Assembly (NCBI GenBank): GCA_034401795.1
Contig: JAVVLW010001563.1
Coordinates: 24,001 to 88,000, forward strand
Direction: 5' to 3'
From: Chaetoderma sp. LZ-2023a
Lineage: Eukaryota; Mollusca; Caudofoveata; Chaetodermatida; Chaetodermatidae
Length of the DNA: 64,000 nt
Shown here in pieces: positions 33,855 to 45,478 of the stretch. Numbering within the stretch: position 1 is the stretch's first letter; the number at the start of each line of letters is the position of its first letter. The notes below the pieces were generated by a model that was given only the letters and a program-made list of their open reading frames with translations, ran no database searches and was not told where the DNA came from. A program made the position numbers and the translations under genes.

Positions 33855-35040
33855 CAAAGCAAAGTGGACGATGGCCCAGCATAGTGTGGTGCCGTAGGAA
33901 TTAAGTAGAATGTTACGGTTTTTCAGTGGCCACTTAACTCACCTATATGACTTATTTAATCTCAATGAATCTTTACAGGCTTAGTCTTTAACACAATTAC
34001 ATGCAGTCTATCATAATAAAGTTTAAAGCCTGATATTTTTTCCATATTTTCCGAGGTTCTGAATGTCATTAAAAGTTAGTGTTTTCCATGAACATTTACA
34101 TCAACAATGGCTTATCTGATTTAATGATCCTTTACAAATTTGTTCCTTCCAGCGTTCGTATAGATTTATTCCACGGTATAACAAAAATAAATCTTTTAAC
34201 TTTTCCATATTTTTTCTGAGTTTAAAGGTAAGATTATTTTGGAGACAAACATATGGTTATGCTTATATCTAATTTTCAGTTAACTTTATAATGACTTGCT
34301 TTCATATAAAAGGAGCTGTACACATTTATTCAATGCTTATTAGTATTTCTTTCGATTACAATGTGCAAACTGGTATTAATTTATGTAATTTTCAGGATTT
34401 TCTTTAGTGAAACCTCACTGGAGACAGGTAGTATGTTTTCTGTTTTTCATAATATGCACGCTGGTAATGGTTGTGAATTTATTTATGCATGCTAGTAGTG
34501 ACTCGTGAAGCTGACATCCTAAGAAAAGCATGTATCAACAAACATATATTCTTTTGGTCTGTAGAAGACTCAAAATTTGATCCTAGCAGTATGATCTAAT
34601 TTCTCATCGATTTTCTAGGTATTTGAAGTAATGATTATCTTTTTACTAACATTTCTCCTTTTAAACCTCGCTGTTGTCCCATGTAGAGACTGAAGCTTTT
34701 AGTGGCATCTTAGTACTTTTACTTTTAGTTGTAGCATGAACATCCATATCCTGGTATTCCTGGTGCATGTTAACAGTCCTTAGATATCCTCTGTGCACTA
34801 ATTATATTATATGCTATCCTTAGATCATGATTATTCTAAAGGCAATTTAACTGAAACACATTGCTGTCTTGTGAACCAACACCTTTCAATCAGCTAACTC
34901 TACAACTGGGGCCTTTAAGCTATTTCTTGAGGACATTGAGGAGAAATGGTTTAGCTAATGCAAAGACAGACATTATCAGGTTACATGTATGTAAATCCAG
35001 CGATAGGATATGTTCATATAAGATCGCCCTTCAGTAATTG
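33855..35040. other. No gene seen
   Basis: AT-rich. 33900-34480 looks like a degenerate array with 'TTTAATCTCAATGAATCTTT' and 'ACAAATTTGTTCCTT'-type segments related to 36100-36450. A partial palindromic MITE-like copy lies at 34841-34895. Confidence 0.45.
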
Positions 35041-35570
35041 AGACCTGTACGTAAGCGCTGAGTGTACGTAAGAGTCGAGTGTGTATGTAAGAGTCGAGTG
35101 TGTACGTAAGAGCCGAGTGTGTACGTAAGAGCCGAGTGTACATAAGAGCAGAGTGTGTACGTAAGAGCCGAGTGTGTATGCAAGAGCTGAGTGTGTAAGA
35201 GCTGAGTGTGTACATAAGAGCTGAGTGTGTACATAAAAGCTGAGTGTACGTAAGAGCTTATGAACGTAAGTCGAGTGTGTACATAAGAGATGAGTGTACG
35301 TAAGAGCCGAGTGTACGTAAGAGTCGAGTGTGTACGTAAGAGATGAGTGTGTAGGTAAGAGCTGAGTGTACGTAAGAGCTGAGTGTACGTAAGAGTCGAG
35401 TGTGTACATAAGAGCTGAGTGTGTACATAAGAGCTGAGTGTGTATGTAAGAGCTGAGTGTACGTAAGAGCTGAGTGTACGTAAGAGCTGAGTGTGTACGT
35501 AAGAGTCGAGTGCGTATGTAAGAGCCGAGTGTGTACATAAAAGCTGAGTGTGTACGTAAGAGCTGAGTGT
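35041..35570. repeat. 17/19-bp minisatellite
   Basis: Over 25 units of 'GTACGTAAGAGCTGAGT' or the 19-base form with an extra GT, with changes GCTGAG/GTCGAG/GCCGAG and GTACGT/GTACAT/GTATGT. The minus strand stays open for 174 codons, giving serine/tyrosine/threonine/histidine-rich repeats that are not a gene. Confidence 0.9.
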
Positions 35571-36984
35571 TTTTCAGTTAGTCAAAGAGCTTACACATTG
35601 GTGATAGTTAGAGGGTAAACATATAACTAGTACACTGTGTACACAGGCATCATTGGTAAATGTCATATAGTTGGGTGGTGGTAAAACAGGATAACTAACA
35701 TGCAGGACAAATGTCCTTTGCCCATCAGTAGGGATTAAGCAAGGGTGACAAAATATTAAGTGTAATCTTAAATAACTGCTATGCTTGTACACTTTTAGTT
35801 TTACTATCTAATCATAGATCTTAGGCTAAAGTGATATTTTAATATAGTTATTAAAATACTGTAGAATACGGTGCATGGAAAATAAATTTTAATGATTTGA
35901 CATAGATTATTAACGGTAACGTCTATTTTCACCAACATAGCAATGGCTCAGTTAATCTGACTGCTTGTCAATATTGGCAAATCTAAAATTTTGGCCAATA
36001 TAGTGCTTGGTACCAATTGTCTGTCTTTTTTGTGTTTTGTCATTATCATTAGGTGGTGGGTATGTTTTTGTTGATCCCGACGCAAAGTGCCGACATGGCA
36101 ATCCAAATAACATGCAGCATGCAACAAGAAAATGTTTCCATGGACATTTAATTCATCAAGGGATTATCCAATCTCAATAAACCGTTATAAATTTGTTCTT
36201 AGATATCATCATTGCATCCAGTCTCAATCATGATTAAAATGATTCAAATTTTCTCAAACTGTTACATGGTTTGAACTCTGTTTATTTCTGTCTGACTTGT
36301 CGCCTTTTAAGTCAAGAATCATAATAATGTGAACATTTTTTTCAATAGACATTTAATTCATGAAGTGGTTATATGATTTTAATGAAACTTTACCGATTTG
36401 GTCTATGCAATAATTTCCTTGGTGACTGATGGATTATCCAAAAAAGTCTCAAATCATTTAAAACATACCTCTTAAACCACTTGGTAAATTTTAACCAAAT
36501 ACGATTGGAAGGATCTTGTTGGTAAATTCCAGAACTTCTTTTCAAAATTTTGTTCCTTCGACCATTGGATTTGCCCAAACATTTTCCAGAAATCCTTTAA
36601 ATAACGCGCTACTCCATAATCAATGGCCGATTTCAATAAAACTTGGGTGGAAAAATTGTAGTGTGGTTGACTTCAACATTTCTAATGAGAATTTCAACCA
36701 AACTTTTCCAGAAAATTGTTTAAGATATTACTCCTAAATGTCTGGTCATAATTTGTAGATTTAAAAATAAAATTTCTATTTCTGGCAGAATTGTTGATTT
36801 TCTGACAAAATATCTGTAGGACTCTGCATGCAGAACATGTTCTTCTTACTTAAAATGCCAATGTTCCAGGTAAGCGATACAGGCCCCTAATGGGTCATGT
36901 ATCTCCTCATCTTCATCATAGCTCTGGAAGGCAAGAAGGTGGAATCATCAAAATTGTACACAACCATATTAGGGCTGGCTACAG
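35571..36984. other. Repeat-derived sequence, no gene
   Basis: 36100-36780 contains degenerate units with 'GGACATTTAATTCATCAAG', 'GATTATCCAATCTCAATAAA' and 'CTTTACCGATTTGGTCT', also seen near 48430-48640. At 36867 'CAGGTAAGCGATACAGGCCC' resembles the dispersed end 'CAGGTGAGCGTCACAGGCC' at 42383. Confidence 0.5.
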
Positions 36985-36986
36985 AG

Positions 36987-37018
<32 letters not shown>
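36985..37018. repeat. (GA)n microsatellite
   Basis: Perfect GA dinucleotide run between two repeat families. Confidence 0.95.
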
Positions 37019-37020
<2 letters not shown>

Positions 37021-37600
37021 GAAGTTTCAGGTCAAATATTTAGGTTATGGGGTCACTAAGTGTATACCGGAATGGACATGTGTGTCCATAAATGTAGAAT
37101 TACCAAATTTGACACATATACCTATATTGTGACTCACTAGAGGTGAAATAGCTAGGTGATGGGGTCACTAAATATATACAGGAATGCACATATCTTGTCA
37201 TAACTCAGGAATGGAAGAAGGTAGAATCACCAAATCTGGCGCATGCAGTCACATGGTGGCTGACTAGACAGCTTTGAAGTTTCACCGCAAATAGTCAAAG
37301 ATCTACGTCAGAGGCTCATGAATTACATACTGGAATGCATATTTCCTGCCACATTTCGCGAATGCAAGAGGGTAAAAAACCTACAAATTTGATGCATCCA
37401 TTCATATTTTGTCTGGCTAGAAATAGTTTATGGTCAAAGGGTTAAATGTCAAGGTCATGGGGTTACTGAAATTTCTTAGCATAACTCGGGAATGCAAGAT
37501 GGTAGATATGACAAAATATTGGCACATCATTAAAATTGTACCATAGTGCTCTAGAGATTCAATTGAGTTTAAATTCGGTGTTGACTAGCTAGGTCACATG
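37019..37600. repeat. Tandem array of the 'ACCAAATTTGGCACAT' family
   Basis: About four units of roughly 140 bases with 'GAAGTTTCAGGTCAAATA', 'GGTCACTAAATATATAC', 'GGAATGCACATAT', 'CATAACTCAGGAATG' and 'AGAATCACCAAATCTGGC'. Related copies lie at 24730-24960. Confidence 0.65.
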
Positions 37601-38413
37601 CTCACTAAATACATTGGGAAAATGGAGCGTAAAGGTGTGGGTCAGCACCTCTGAATCTAGTTATTTGATATTAATTTTCGCTTTTTTAGAATAAATTAGC
37701 AAGGAGCATGGCTGCATGGAGGCTCCAGCTAACTTCATCAGTCATAATGAACCTCAGGAAGGGAAGACACAACAAACAGATAGGTATATATGTTCATCAA
37801 AAAATACTGGATACTGTTTTGTACTTTCATTCTCAGATTCCATGGATGACTGCTAAATGTACTATTTAGCCAGAAATCAATGTCCTTTCATCCTCAGAAG
37901 CCCTGGATGGTGTAACGCTAAACCTACCATTCATCCGGAAGCTAATTATGTAGGCCCACTCAATCTTATAAGCCCCTTGATAACATATCGCCAAATGTGC
38001 CATTCTGCCAGAAAACAGTCTTTTTTCATGGGTGGCAAAGTCTTTCCATCAAATTTCCTTTAGAATATAAGTCATGCTTAACAGACTTGGCTGACACGAC
38101 CCTAGAAAACTACCCGATTTTAATCAAACTACTTCTAGGATTCTAGCGTGGTAGACTTCAGAACTTTTAAGGAGAAATCTGATGAGTCAATTTTTCCCAG
38201 GTTCATCTTGAACTTTCCTATTGATGTGTGTTATGTTAGCGTGCTTGGGGTGACCTTCCAAACATATAAAGCTAGTGACCTGAATAATTGTAATTGTGCC
38301 ATCAGTCAGCAGCATTATGACAATGTCACTATCAGGATCTTGCTACAAGTTACATATTGGGGGTTATAATGGTGCAACAAAAGAATGTCAGTAACGTGCA
38401 CCCAGGTTCTACT
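37601..38413. other. No gene seen
   Basis: Sequence up to the DIRS left terminus without a supportable gene. 'ATCCTCAGAAGCCCTGGATG' near 37892 and 'TTCTCAGATTCCATGGATG' near 37830 may be remnants of a short tandem repeat. Confidence 0.45.
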
Positions 38414-38469
38414 TCGAATAATACTTACCAGATGTACTATTATGATATCTATTATCTAGTCTAGCTCAA
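38414..38469. repeat. DIRS left inverted terminal repeat
   Basis: CGAATAATACTTACCAGATG and the following 12 bases (38414-38445) are the exact reverse complement of 62717-62748. TATTATCTAGTCTAGCTCAA (38450-38469) is the exact reverse complement of 62798-62817. This places the left end of a DIRS-type element here. Confidence 0.75.
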
Positions 38470-38699
38470 AATAAACAATTAAAACTCCGTACTCTCCTGG
38501 TCCTGCCCATACTGTCCCGGGAATTACCATAGCGCCAGGTTCCGAGTCAATTCCCAATCACAGTCAGATTCGTCTATTTTGCTGGTAATAAATGATTGAA
38601 TTTTCATTAAATTGGCACATTATTTTAAAATGGTAGCCATTGTTGGAGTCGCTCCGGTACCCTTAACTGTTTAAGCATTATGCGGGTACTCGGTTAATT

Positions 38700-40842
38700 T
38701 CTCTTGCGACTTGGTTCCTTCCAAGATGGATGCGTTCTTAGCCAAGATGGCGGCGCCCATGATTCATGTTTGCCATCGGCTTGGCGTGTCTATGCACTCT
38801 ATTTGGGCCGATCTTTAGCCTTCACTTCATTGATGAAGGTGTTTGTAGTGATCGGTACGTTTTTTCTTGGTTATTTTAATGGTTAGTTAATTACCAAGAC
38901 GTGTTTATTAATTTTCACTCTAAAAAATTTCAAATATCTCCTGCCTTAAATCCTGATTATCATTAATTTAAGAGAAAGTTAAAGTTTCTAAGTAATTTTA
39001 ATATTACAATCAAGTCATTGTGCGTTTGCTCGTCATGTATGTCATGTGCAGCATTTTAATTCTTGCTTTGTGTTCGCAGAGGGCTAAAGACCTGGACACT
39101 TTGTGTACTAAATGCAATCGGTTCATGAAGCGTAGACTTGCTGGTCACCACTGCATAGCTTGCGCGAAGTGCAAAGTTGGGAGTCCTTGCGATGTTTGTG
39201 TGAAGTGGTCGTCGGAGTTAGTGGCGAAGTTCTACCGTGATCGGCGTGCACGACCACAGAATCGTGAGGGACAAGGCGGCCAAGGCAGATCAGGCGTCCA
39301 ACAGAGGCTTGGAGCAGCGCCTGAATGAGAGAATGGATTCGGCTTTGGATGTATGGGCGGCCCAGTTTAAAGCCATGTTTTGAGTCACCGCAATTCACGA
39401 TCCCGTCGATGCAGTACTACCTTTCGGTGGTCCGGCCAGTGCTGCGGAGGGTGTTGCACCTGTACCTCCTGTTGCGTTGGCTCAAGAGCCGACGGCAGAG
39501 GAGGAGCTTTTGCTCATGGAGGATTCTGGCATGTCGGATCTTTCCGCGATGGCTGTACCTGGTACATCCCAAGGTTCTCCTTCGGGTTATGTACGGGTTT
39601 GCCAGTCGGGCATCTTCCATCCAGATCTTGTTCAGCACGTGCTGCTGTTGGAGTCGTGTTTGACGGCTTCTGACAGCATCCCGGCGCCGGTGGTTACGGG
39701 TCCTATCGGATTTCCGTGATTAATGCGGCTGTGATCCCGGCTCCCGTGCTGGAGCCGATGGATTTCAGTGAGTCCGTGTCCGGCGTATTGTTGTGCACGG
39801 TCTGTGGGCGTTGTTTACACTAGTAAGCAAGTTTGCAGTCCTCAGCATGGATCATTGGTGTCTGTCTCGTCCAAGGGCGAGAAAGATGATGAGAACGGCA
39901 GTCCCTTGTTGGATGAGTCGTCCTTTTCCACCGAGGCTGAATGGGTGCAGGTCCTTGAATGGATGTCCGGCCGTCTCGGATCAAGGACCTCAGCGCAATC
40001 CGGCAATGGAGCGGATGTCAGTGCGAGCGGCTACGCTCTGTCCAGGGGCTCTTCTGCCACGCCTGCTCTGCCTTTGGATACGTTGACCTCTGACATCCGA
40101 AAGGGATTAGGAGTAGGGTCCGTTTTCCGGAGCAAGCCTACCATCAGTATGCCCGAGTCCCTCGGCCTTCTGTCGGGGAGAGAGAGGCACTGAATAGGCC
40201 ATTGGCTGGCAAAGCTAAGGGACGTTCTCGTCCGTTAGTTTCGCAGTCAAATAAAGATCCTTTCAATGAGTTGACCCTCATTGAGGATGCAGCGAGAGCT
40301 GCCACAGCGGCGCTTTCGCACGGCTGTACCATCCTGCAGAGTATGCTGACCTGCACGGCGGAAGGTGGGGCAGTGCCAGAGGCTGCTCCCGGAGTTATCC
40401 GAGACACCATGCGCCTATCTCAAGATTGCCTGGCCAGGGTGATTACGACATCATTGGCTGAGCGATGGAGAATCTTCCGCGCCATTCATAGGTCCAGGGT
40501 TGTTCGACGGATCGGCACGGCAAGCCTTATGGTTGCGGAACAAGAAGTAGTCGGCAAGTCGTGGAAGTCGACGAAAAGGACTCAGCTGCAGCAGTCCTAC
40601 AAGCAGCACCGACAGGAGCAGCAGAGGCAGCGCCAAAGATCGCCCTTCCATCCTTCTGGCCATATCCAGTTCGCACGGTCCTGGTCGTTCTTCCTCATAC
40701 AAGTCCTCTAATAAGAGGCCGTATGAGGAGGATAGGAAGGGTGGCGGTTCAGGTCGCGGCGGCTACGGTAACGATAGCCCTGCTGGCAGTTCCGGACCAT
40801 TGTTTTCCAAGAAACCACGAGGTGGCCGCGGGGGACGGTCCT
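38700..40842 (+). pseudogene. DIRS gag-like region
   Basis: Between the left terminus and the polymerase, across frames: a Cys-rich segment at about 39090-39225 ('CTKCNRFMKRRLAGHHCIAC', then 'CDVCVKW'), acidic serine-rich stretches (39768-40193), and a helical part at 40202-40540 ('DAARAATAALSHGCTILQSM', 'LAERWRIFRAIHRSRVV'). It ends in a basic Gly/Arg-rich tail ('SSNKRPYEEDRKGGGSGRGG' ... 'KKPRGGRGGRS') with a TGA near 40842. Such a layout fits DIRS gag, which packages the element RNA. Frameshifts separate the parts, so it is not intact. Confidence 0.6.
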
Positions 40843-41768
40843 GACGGGTTTCCGGCGGGATCCGCTCCGGTATCACCAGGAATGAGGGGATTCGAGGATC
40901 TTCAACTAAGCGAATTAACGTCGTCTCGTGCAATATCGATCGCGACTTGTGTGCAGATTCCTTCCGTCGGAGGCAGACTTCAACTGTTCTCAAACCAGTG
41001 GAAACAGGTCGTGCAAGATTGTTTAGTCTGTCAGTGGTTAAGAAATGGCTACGAACCGGACTGGCTCATACATCAATCGTTAGTTCCGTTAACATCGACT
41101 CCAGGTGGACTCCCGTTCCAAGGGAATCCGATCGTCTAGATGCCATTTGCTCCAAAATCGAGTCTTCAACGGAAGAATGCGATTCACTTAGCCCGCAATC
41201 AGTCATCCCTAGGCTTCTATTCGATGACGTTCCTCGTTCCGAAACGCACCGGAGGGTGGAGACCGATGCTCAATCTCAAACCTCAGATGGAGACTGTAGC
41301 AGCAGTGATCTCGGGGCTGAGGAAAGGCAGGTGGGCAGTGTCGATAGATCTTAAGGATGCATATTTTCATATTCCAATGTCAATTCCTTTTCAGAAATAC
41401 CTTTGCTTTGCGTTCCAAGACAATGTTTGGGAATTCAATGCGCTTCCATTCGGCTTGACCACAGCACCGAGGGTCTTCACCAAAGTGGTCCTCGCCATGA
41501 CTTCTTATCTTCGCAGGAGAAACAAAGCTGTTCATACTTACATAGACGACTGGCTGCTGAAGGCGGGGAATCAAGTCACTCCGTACAACAATCTTCAGGT
41601 AGTCCTAGCCTTACTAAAGGATCTAGGAATTGACTCCATCCCAGGAGTTTGTTTATCTGGGAATATTTTTCAATCTCAGGGACGGCGTAGCTTTTCCGGC
41701 GGAGAGCAGAGTCAAGAGCATGATTGCAGTTCTGGAGTCGGTTTCTCTAGGAGCCTATCTGACGGTAG
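40843..41768 (+). pseudogene. DIRS reverse transcriptase, truncated
   Basis: After the gag stop, frames show 'VGGRLQLFSNQWKQV', typical of the region before DIRS polymerase. Then come 'FLVPKRTGGWRPMLNLKPQ', motif A 'WAVSIDLKDAYFHIPM', 'FQDNVWEFNALPFGLTTAPR' and the catalytic 'VHTYIDDWLL'. The sequence stops matching after about 'SLGAYL' near 41768, before RNase H. The catalytic aspartates are present. The missing RNase H and recombinase N-terminus, and the recombinase C-terminus at 61550-62012, suggest a split element. Confidence 0.85.
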
Positions 41769-42454
41769 AGCTGAGCGGTCTGACGGTAGTACCGTGAGGA
41801 CCGCGGTATACCGTGAACCGATACCATGACCGTTGACATTTTCAAATACCGTGAATACCGCCCATAATGTTTGAGCAATATTTGAAAAATATATTCATAA
41901 AATCCGACTTGACCAAGGGTAAATAAGTGCTAATAGTGCCGAAAATACAGGCATCCCTAACTATTAGCCGAGTTGAGGTGAAAGGGTCGTTGTAAAACCA
42001 AACATCAAGACGTCAATTACAAAATAATGACAGGCAGAATTGTATACAGTAAAATTGCTTTATTTAAAACATCTAAACTCATTCTATGGCCGTCCGCCGG
42101 TAGTAATTACACTATAATATTTTCCCTATTCCCGTTTCTATTATTTGTAATTTATTACTCCAAGCATTTTGTTCTGGAAATCAGTTAAAAGACTACTTGT
42201 CATCAATCCCTTGTGTGATTTCAAGCAACCTTAGGTGGAACAATCCTATGGTCATAAACCTCCAAACTTGTATACACATTTTTTATTGGTTACTTTTCAC
42301 GGTGCCCATCATGGATTTTCTGAACAATCCTGACCAACCATTTAAAAGATTTATGTACAATGACTTCACAGACAAATCTTTCAGGTGAGCGTCACAGGCC
42401 ATTGGGCCTCTTGCATAAAATTGAGATTCTGTGATTTCATGATTCCAAGGGGCT
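41769..42454. other. Possible hAT-like end, then unassigned sequence
   Basis: From about 41770 the sequence becomes rich in CGGTAT/ACCGTG words ('GGACCGCGGTATACCGTGAA', 'AATACCGTGAATACCGCCCA'), a pattern I associate with ends of some hAT-type transposons. 'TTTCAGGTGAGCGTCACAGG' followed by 'CCATTGGGCCTCTTG' at 42380-42414 is a dispersed-repeat end. No gene. Confidence 0.4.
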
Positions 42455-42555
42455 AATGAACTTTTGTTGGGAGTTTGGCTTGGAGAACCGAGAAGAAACC
42501 ATGGAGACTGATGAGGCCATTGCTATTCCTGAGCTAATGGAGCCAATTATTGAAG
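42455..42555 (+). CDS. Possible coding exon, unknown protein
   Basis: From ATG at 42455 the frame reads 'MNFCWEFGLENREETMETDE' then 'AIAIPELMEPIIE' and meets a good donor GAAG/GTGAGG at 42555/42556, in phase 1. The composition is acidic and complex, not repeat-like. It could be a 5' exon of the gene model at 45.2-51.1 kb if the 45.2-kb exon uses a weak phase-1 acceptor at 45222, but this link is not proven. A start inside the exon or a true acceptor a little upstream ('TTCCAAG' at 42448) are both possible. I do not recognise the protein. Confidence 0.35.
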
Positions 42556-44145
42556 GTGAGGAAAGGATAAGGCCTACATTGACCAAATAATTAGATGTTA
42601 CAGCTGATGAGGTATGATGCAAAATTCACATGCCAGACAACTGGTGATGACAGTGATTTTATGGTCATATGGTATATCGATGATAAGTCTGAAATATAGA
42701 TTCAAAACTTAAGTTACCGCCAGCATTAGTGATCATACATTGTTGATTAAAGATCTAACATCATCAGATAACGTTCAAGTGATGGCTGTGATTGGGGATG
42801 TTAAGACATGGGCCATGCTTATAGTGCATAGTAAGATACATATAGATTGTGCTGAAAGTTCAACACTTATCAGGTTTAGTCAAATTATTTTAGTTCTAAG
42901 TTCAAGAAAAAAATGCAGTTTTTAGCCCTCTGTGAGGTGTTGAGAGAAATGCGTCGGTGGTGGCAACACTATGTCAAACTCTTTAGCCTGTATCGCCAGA
43001 GCAATGGTGGAGTGTTTTGTTATTTCTGGACAGATTAACATGAAACCGGATCAAAATGTTACAAAAATAGAGTTGATTTGATGGAAATCATTGTTTCTGT
43101 AAAATATAGCGAAATAGTTAAGCATTTCATTATAAACAATAATAACACATTCAGCCAGTACGTTTTTTATTATGATTTTTTTTACTTATGTAGGGAAAAT
43201 ATATTGAAACCACGGGTATTAAGTACATGTGGGATCAAGAATCTTAAGGCTTAGACAAGTCAGCATCAATAGATGAATCAAATCTGTCATTCAAGCATCT
43301 GCGGTCATAATCAACGACGTCCCAGGTAGGCTTACGTCACAAACAAAAGTCCATCAGCAACATTGAATAGTTTGTCAATTGTATGAATGGTATGTCTTTA
43401 CGATTTAATAAGCATTCTGTTAAATATTTTGAAACCAATTTGACTGGGCTAAATCATATTGACACTAAAGTTAGACATATGGTTGACTTTGTTAGGATGA
43501 TGTAACACACTAGCATGACAGTTATAGGGTCAACGGTCAAGGTCACTGGTACAAAAGTATTACAAATTTGGTTCTGTTTAGCTTATTTTGTCTTTATCTC
43601 AGGATTGGTTCAACTTGTCAGTTACCTCAACCAGTAGTGTCTGTGTACCATTTGTGTCTTATTTTATTTTTAACTTTACTACAATCGTTACAATCAAACC
43701 ATTATCCATGCTTACTATTGTATTGTAGGAATAGAAATTACGACCACAGGTTCTAGGGTTTAGAGACGACACATATGAAACCTGCTGAATGTGTTGATAA
43801 CAATAATAATAATCATTGCTCCCATTTCGAAATTGTTTTGCAAATAATCATCAGTGTATCATTGCTACGAGCCACACAAGCATCAGACTATTCAACAGAA
43901 AAATTATTACATATATGAGTCAAACCATCTGTCCATCCATCTTCCTGTGGCAGTATGACCAACATATAGATTTCCAGAATTGCTTTCCATATGCTTAAAG
44001 GTAATGTAATGAAATTTGGTATATTGCTTCATTATGAAAAGGTATAGATCATGTTTCATTGAAAGGTTTTGGGGGAGCATATAGTCTCCACTTTGTCTGT
44101 CCATCCGTTCACCCTCTAGATTGTCCGGGCTATAGTTTCAATAGT

Positions 44146-44207
<62 letters not shown>

Positions 44208-45222
44208 CATGATACTTAGCATATGGATGTAGCTTATGGAGATATGCAGTGTGTGAAAAGGGTGTCAGCATAACCTACGTTTGCCCGACTTTATGGTTCA
44301 CTGAACATTACATAAAACTATTGTCCATGTTGCAGTTTCAATAGTTGTTGGTATTCGGGAACTAAGCTCAGTATATGGATGCATTATGCGGTGATGGTGC
44401 GTTGTGTATGTTTCATGGTGAACTGAACATTACAGAGAATTTTTGTCCAAGCAATATGTTTTCGCTTCTGTCCATCCATTCATTCATGTGTCTCCGTCCA
44501 CGCATTCATCACACACATGTTTTCGTTCAATAACTACAATTTCTTTAAGTATCATGATGAAACTTCATGGTACGGTTGCCTTTGGTAGTAAGGAAATGCA
44601 CGTTATTTTGTGGGTCAGCCAGTCCATCCATCCATCTGTTTGTCCATTCAGCTGTCTTTCTGACTATGTGTCTGTCCATCCGTGAAAATTTTGGGGTTTT
44701 GTTCGATAACTACTTTTGCTCGGAGTATTGTGAAACAACTTCATGGGAAGGTTGCCTATGGAAGTATGGAAACGGACATTATTTTGTGGGGCAATCAGTT
44801 CCTCCATCCCTGCATCTGTCTTTCTGACCTTGTGTCCATGCAAATCTTTGGTTTTCGTTTTATAAGTACTTTTTCTTGAAACGTCAAGAACATGCTAATT
44901 CTTTATTAGTTATAGTTCTTATTCATAATCAGTATCCCCTTTTATCTGTGCGTGCATCCATTCATCTATCCAAACCAGTGGGAATATGTCATCTCATTAA
45001 GATGGCTGTTAATGCGGTGGGGTGGGTAGGGGGGAGGGCGTTTGATTTATTTATTTATTCTAATTTAGAATGTATCTTTTTCTGACCGTTTCTTTTTGCT
45101 TCAACACATTAGCTCATAGATGACACAATAAGACATGAAACGTGATGATAGATAAACATATGCAACCAGTTTGAAAATTGTTAACTGTTAGAACAAGAAA
45201 ATTCATCTCGCTAGGTAGTTAG
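42556..45222. other. No gene seen; repeats
   Basis: A partial MITE-like hairpin (43413-43451), an (AT)n run (44148-44204), and clusters of 'GTCCATCC'/'TCCATCCATC' words at 44090-44110, 44470-44830 typical of invertebrate dispersed repeats. No supportable reading frame. Confidence 0.5.
44148..44204. repeat. (AT)n microsatellite
   Basis: Perfect alternating AT/TA run. Confidence 0.95.
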
Positions 45223-45478
45223 TTACATGTTTGTTTAGTCTGTTATGGCGAACATTTCATCGTTTAGCCAAGCTAAAATACCAGTTCGAAAGCGATGATG
45301 TGGATGAGGGGCTAAGTGATATTGGTGATCCATATGTTGCCGAGTCACGGCCAGCTGTAACAGTTGAAGACACTCATCCAGATGCTGCCTCACTCAATCC
45401 ATCAGACTCTAACATCGATGATGTCACGCCACCACCAAAACAACATGCTGACAAGCAGCTGGCTCCGAAGAAGCCAAA
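45223..45478 (+). CDS. Unknown gene, exon with acidic region
   Basis: Open frame with 'RTFHRLAKLKYQFESDDVDE', then 'GLSDIGDPYVAESRPAVTVE', a proline-rich 'VTPPPKQHADKQLAPKKPK' and a donor AAA/GTATGT at 45478/45479 (phase 2). The next exon at 47815 completes the codon exactly. The left border is uncertain: an acceptor at 45222 (phase 1) or at 45238 (phase 2) both leave the frame open. Acidic then basic low-complexity composition suggests a disordered region. I do not recognise the family. It may be the C-terminal half of a protein whose N-terminus lies upstream. Confidence 0.5.

Noticed and set aside
35014-35538. 174-codon minus-strand frame
   Set aside because: Translation of the 17/19-bp minisatellite, with no unique sequence or start context.
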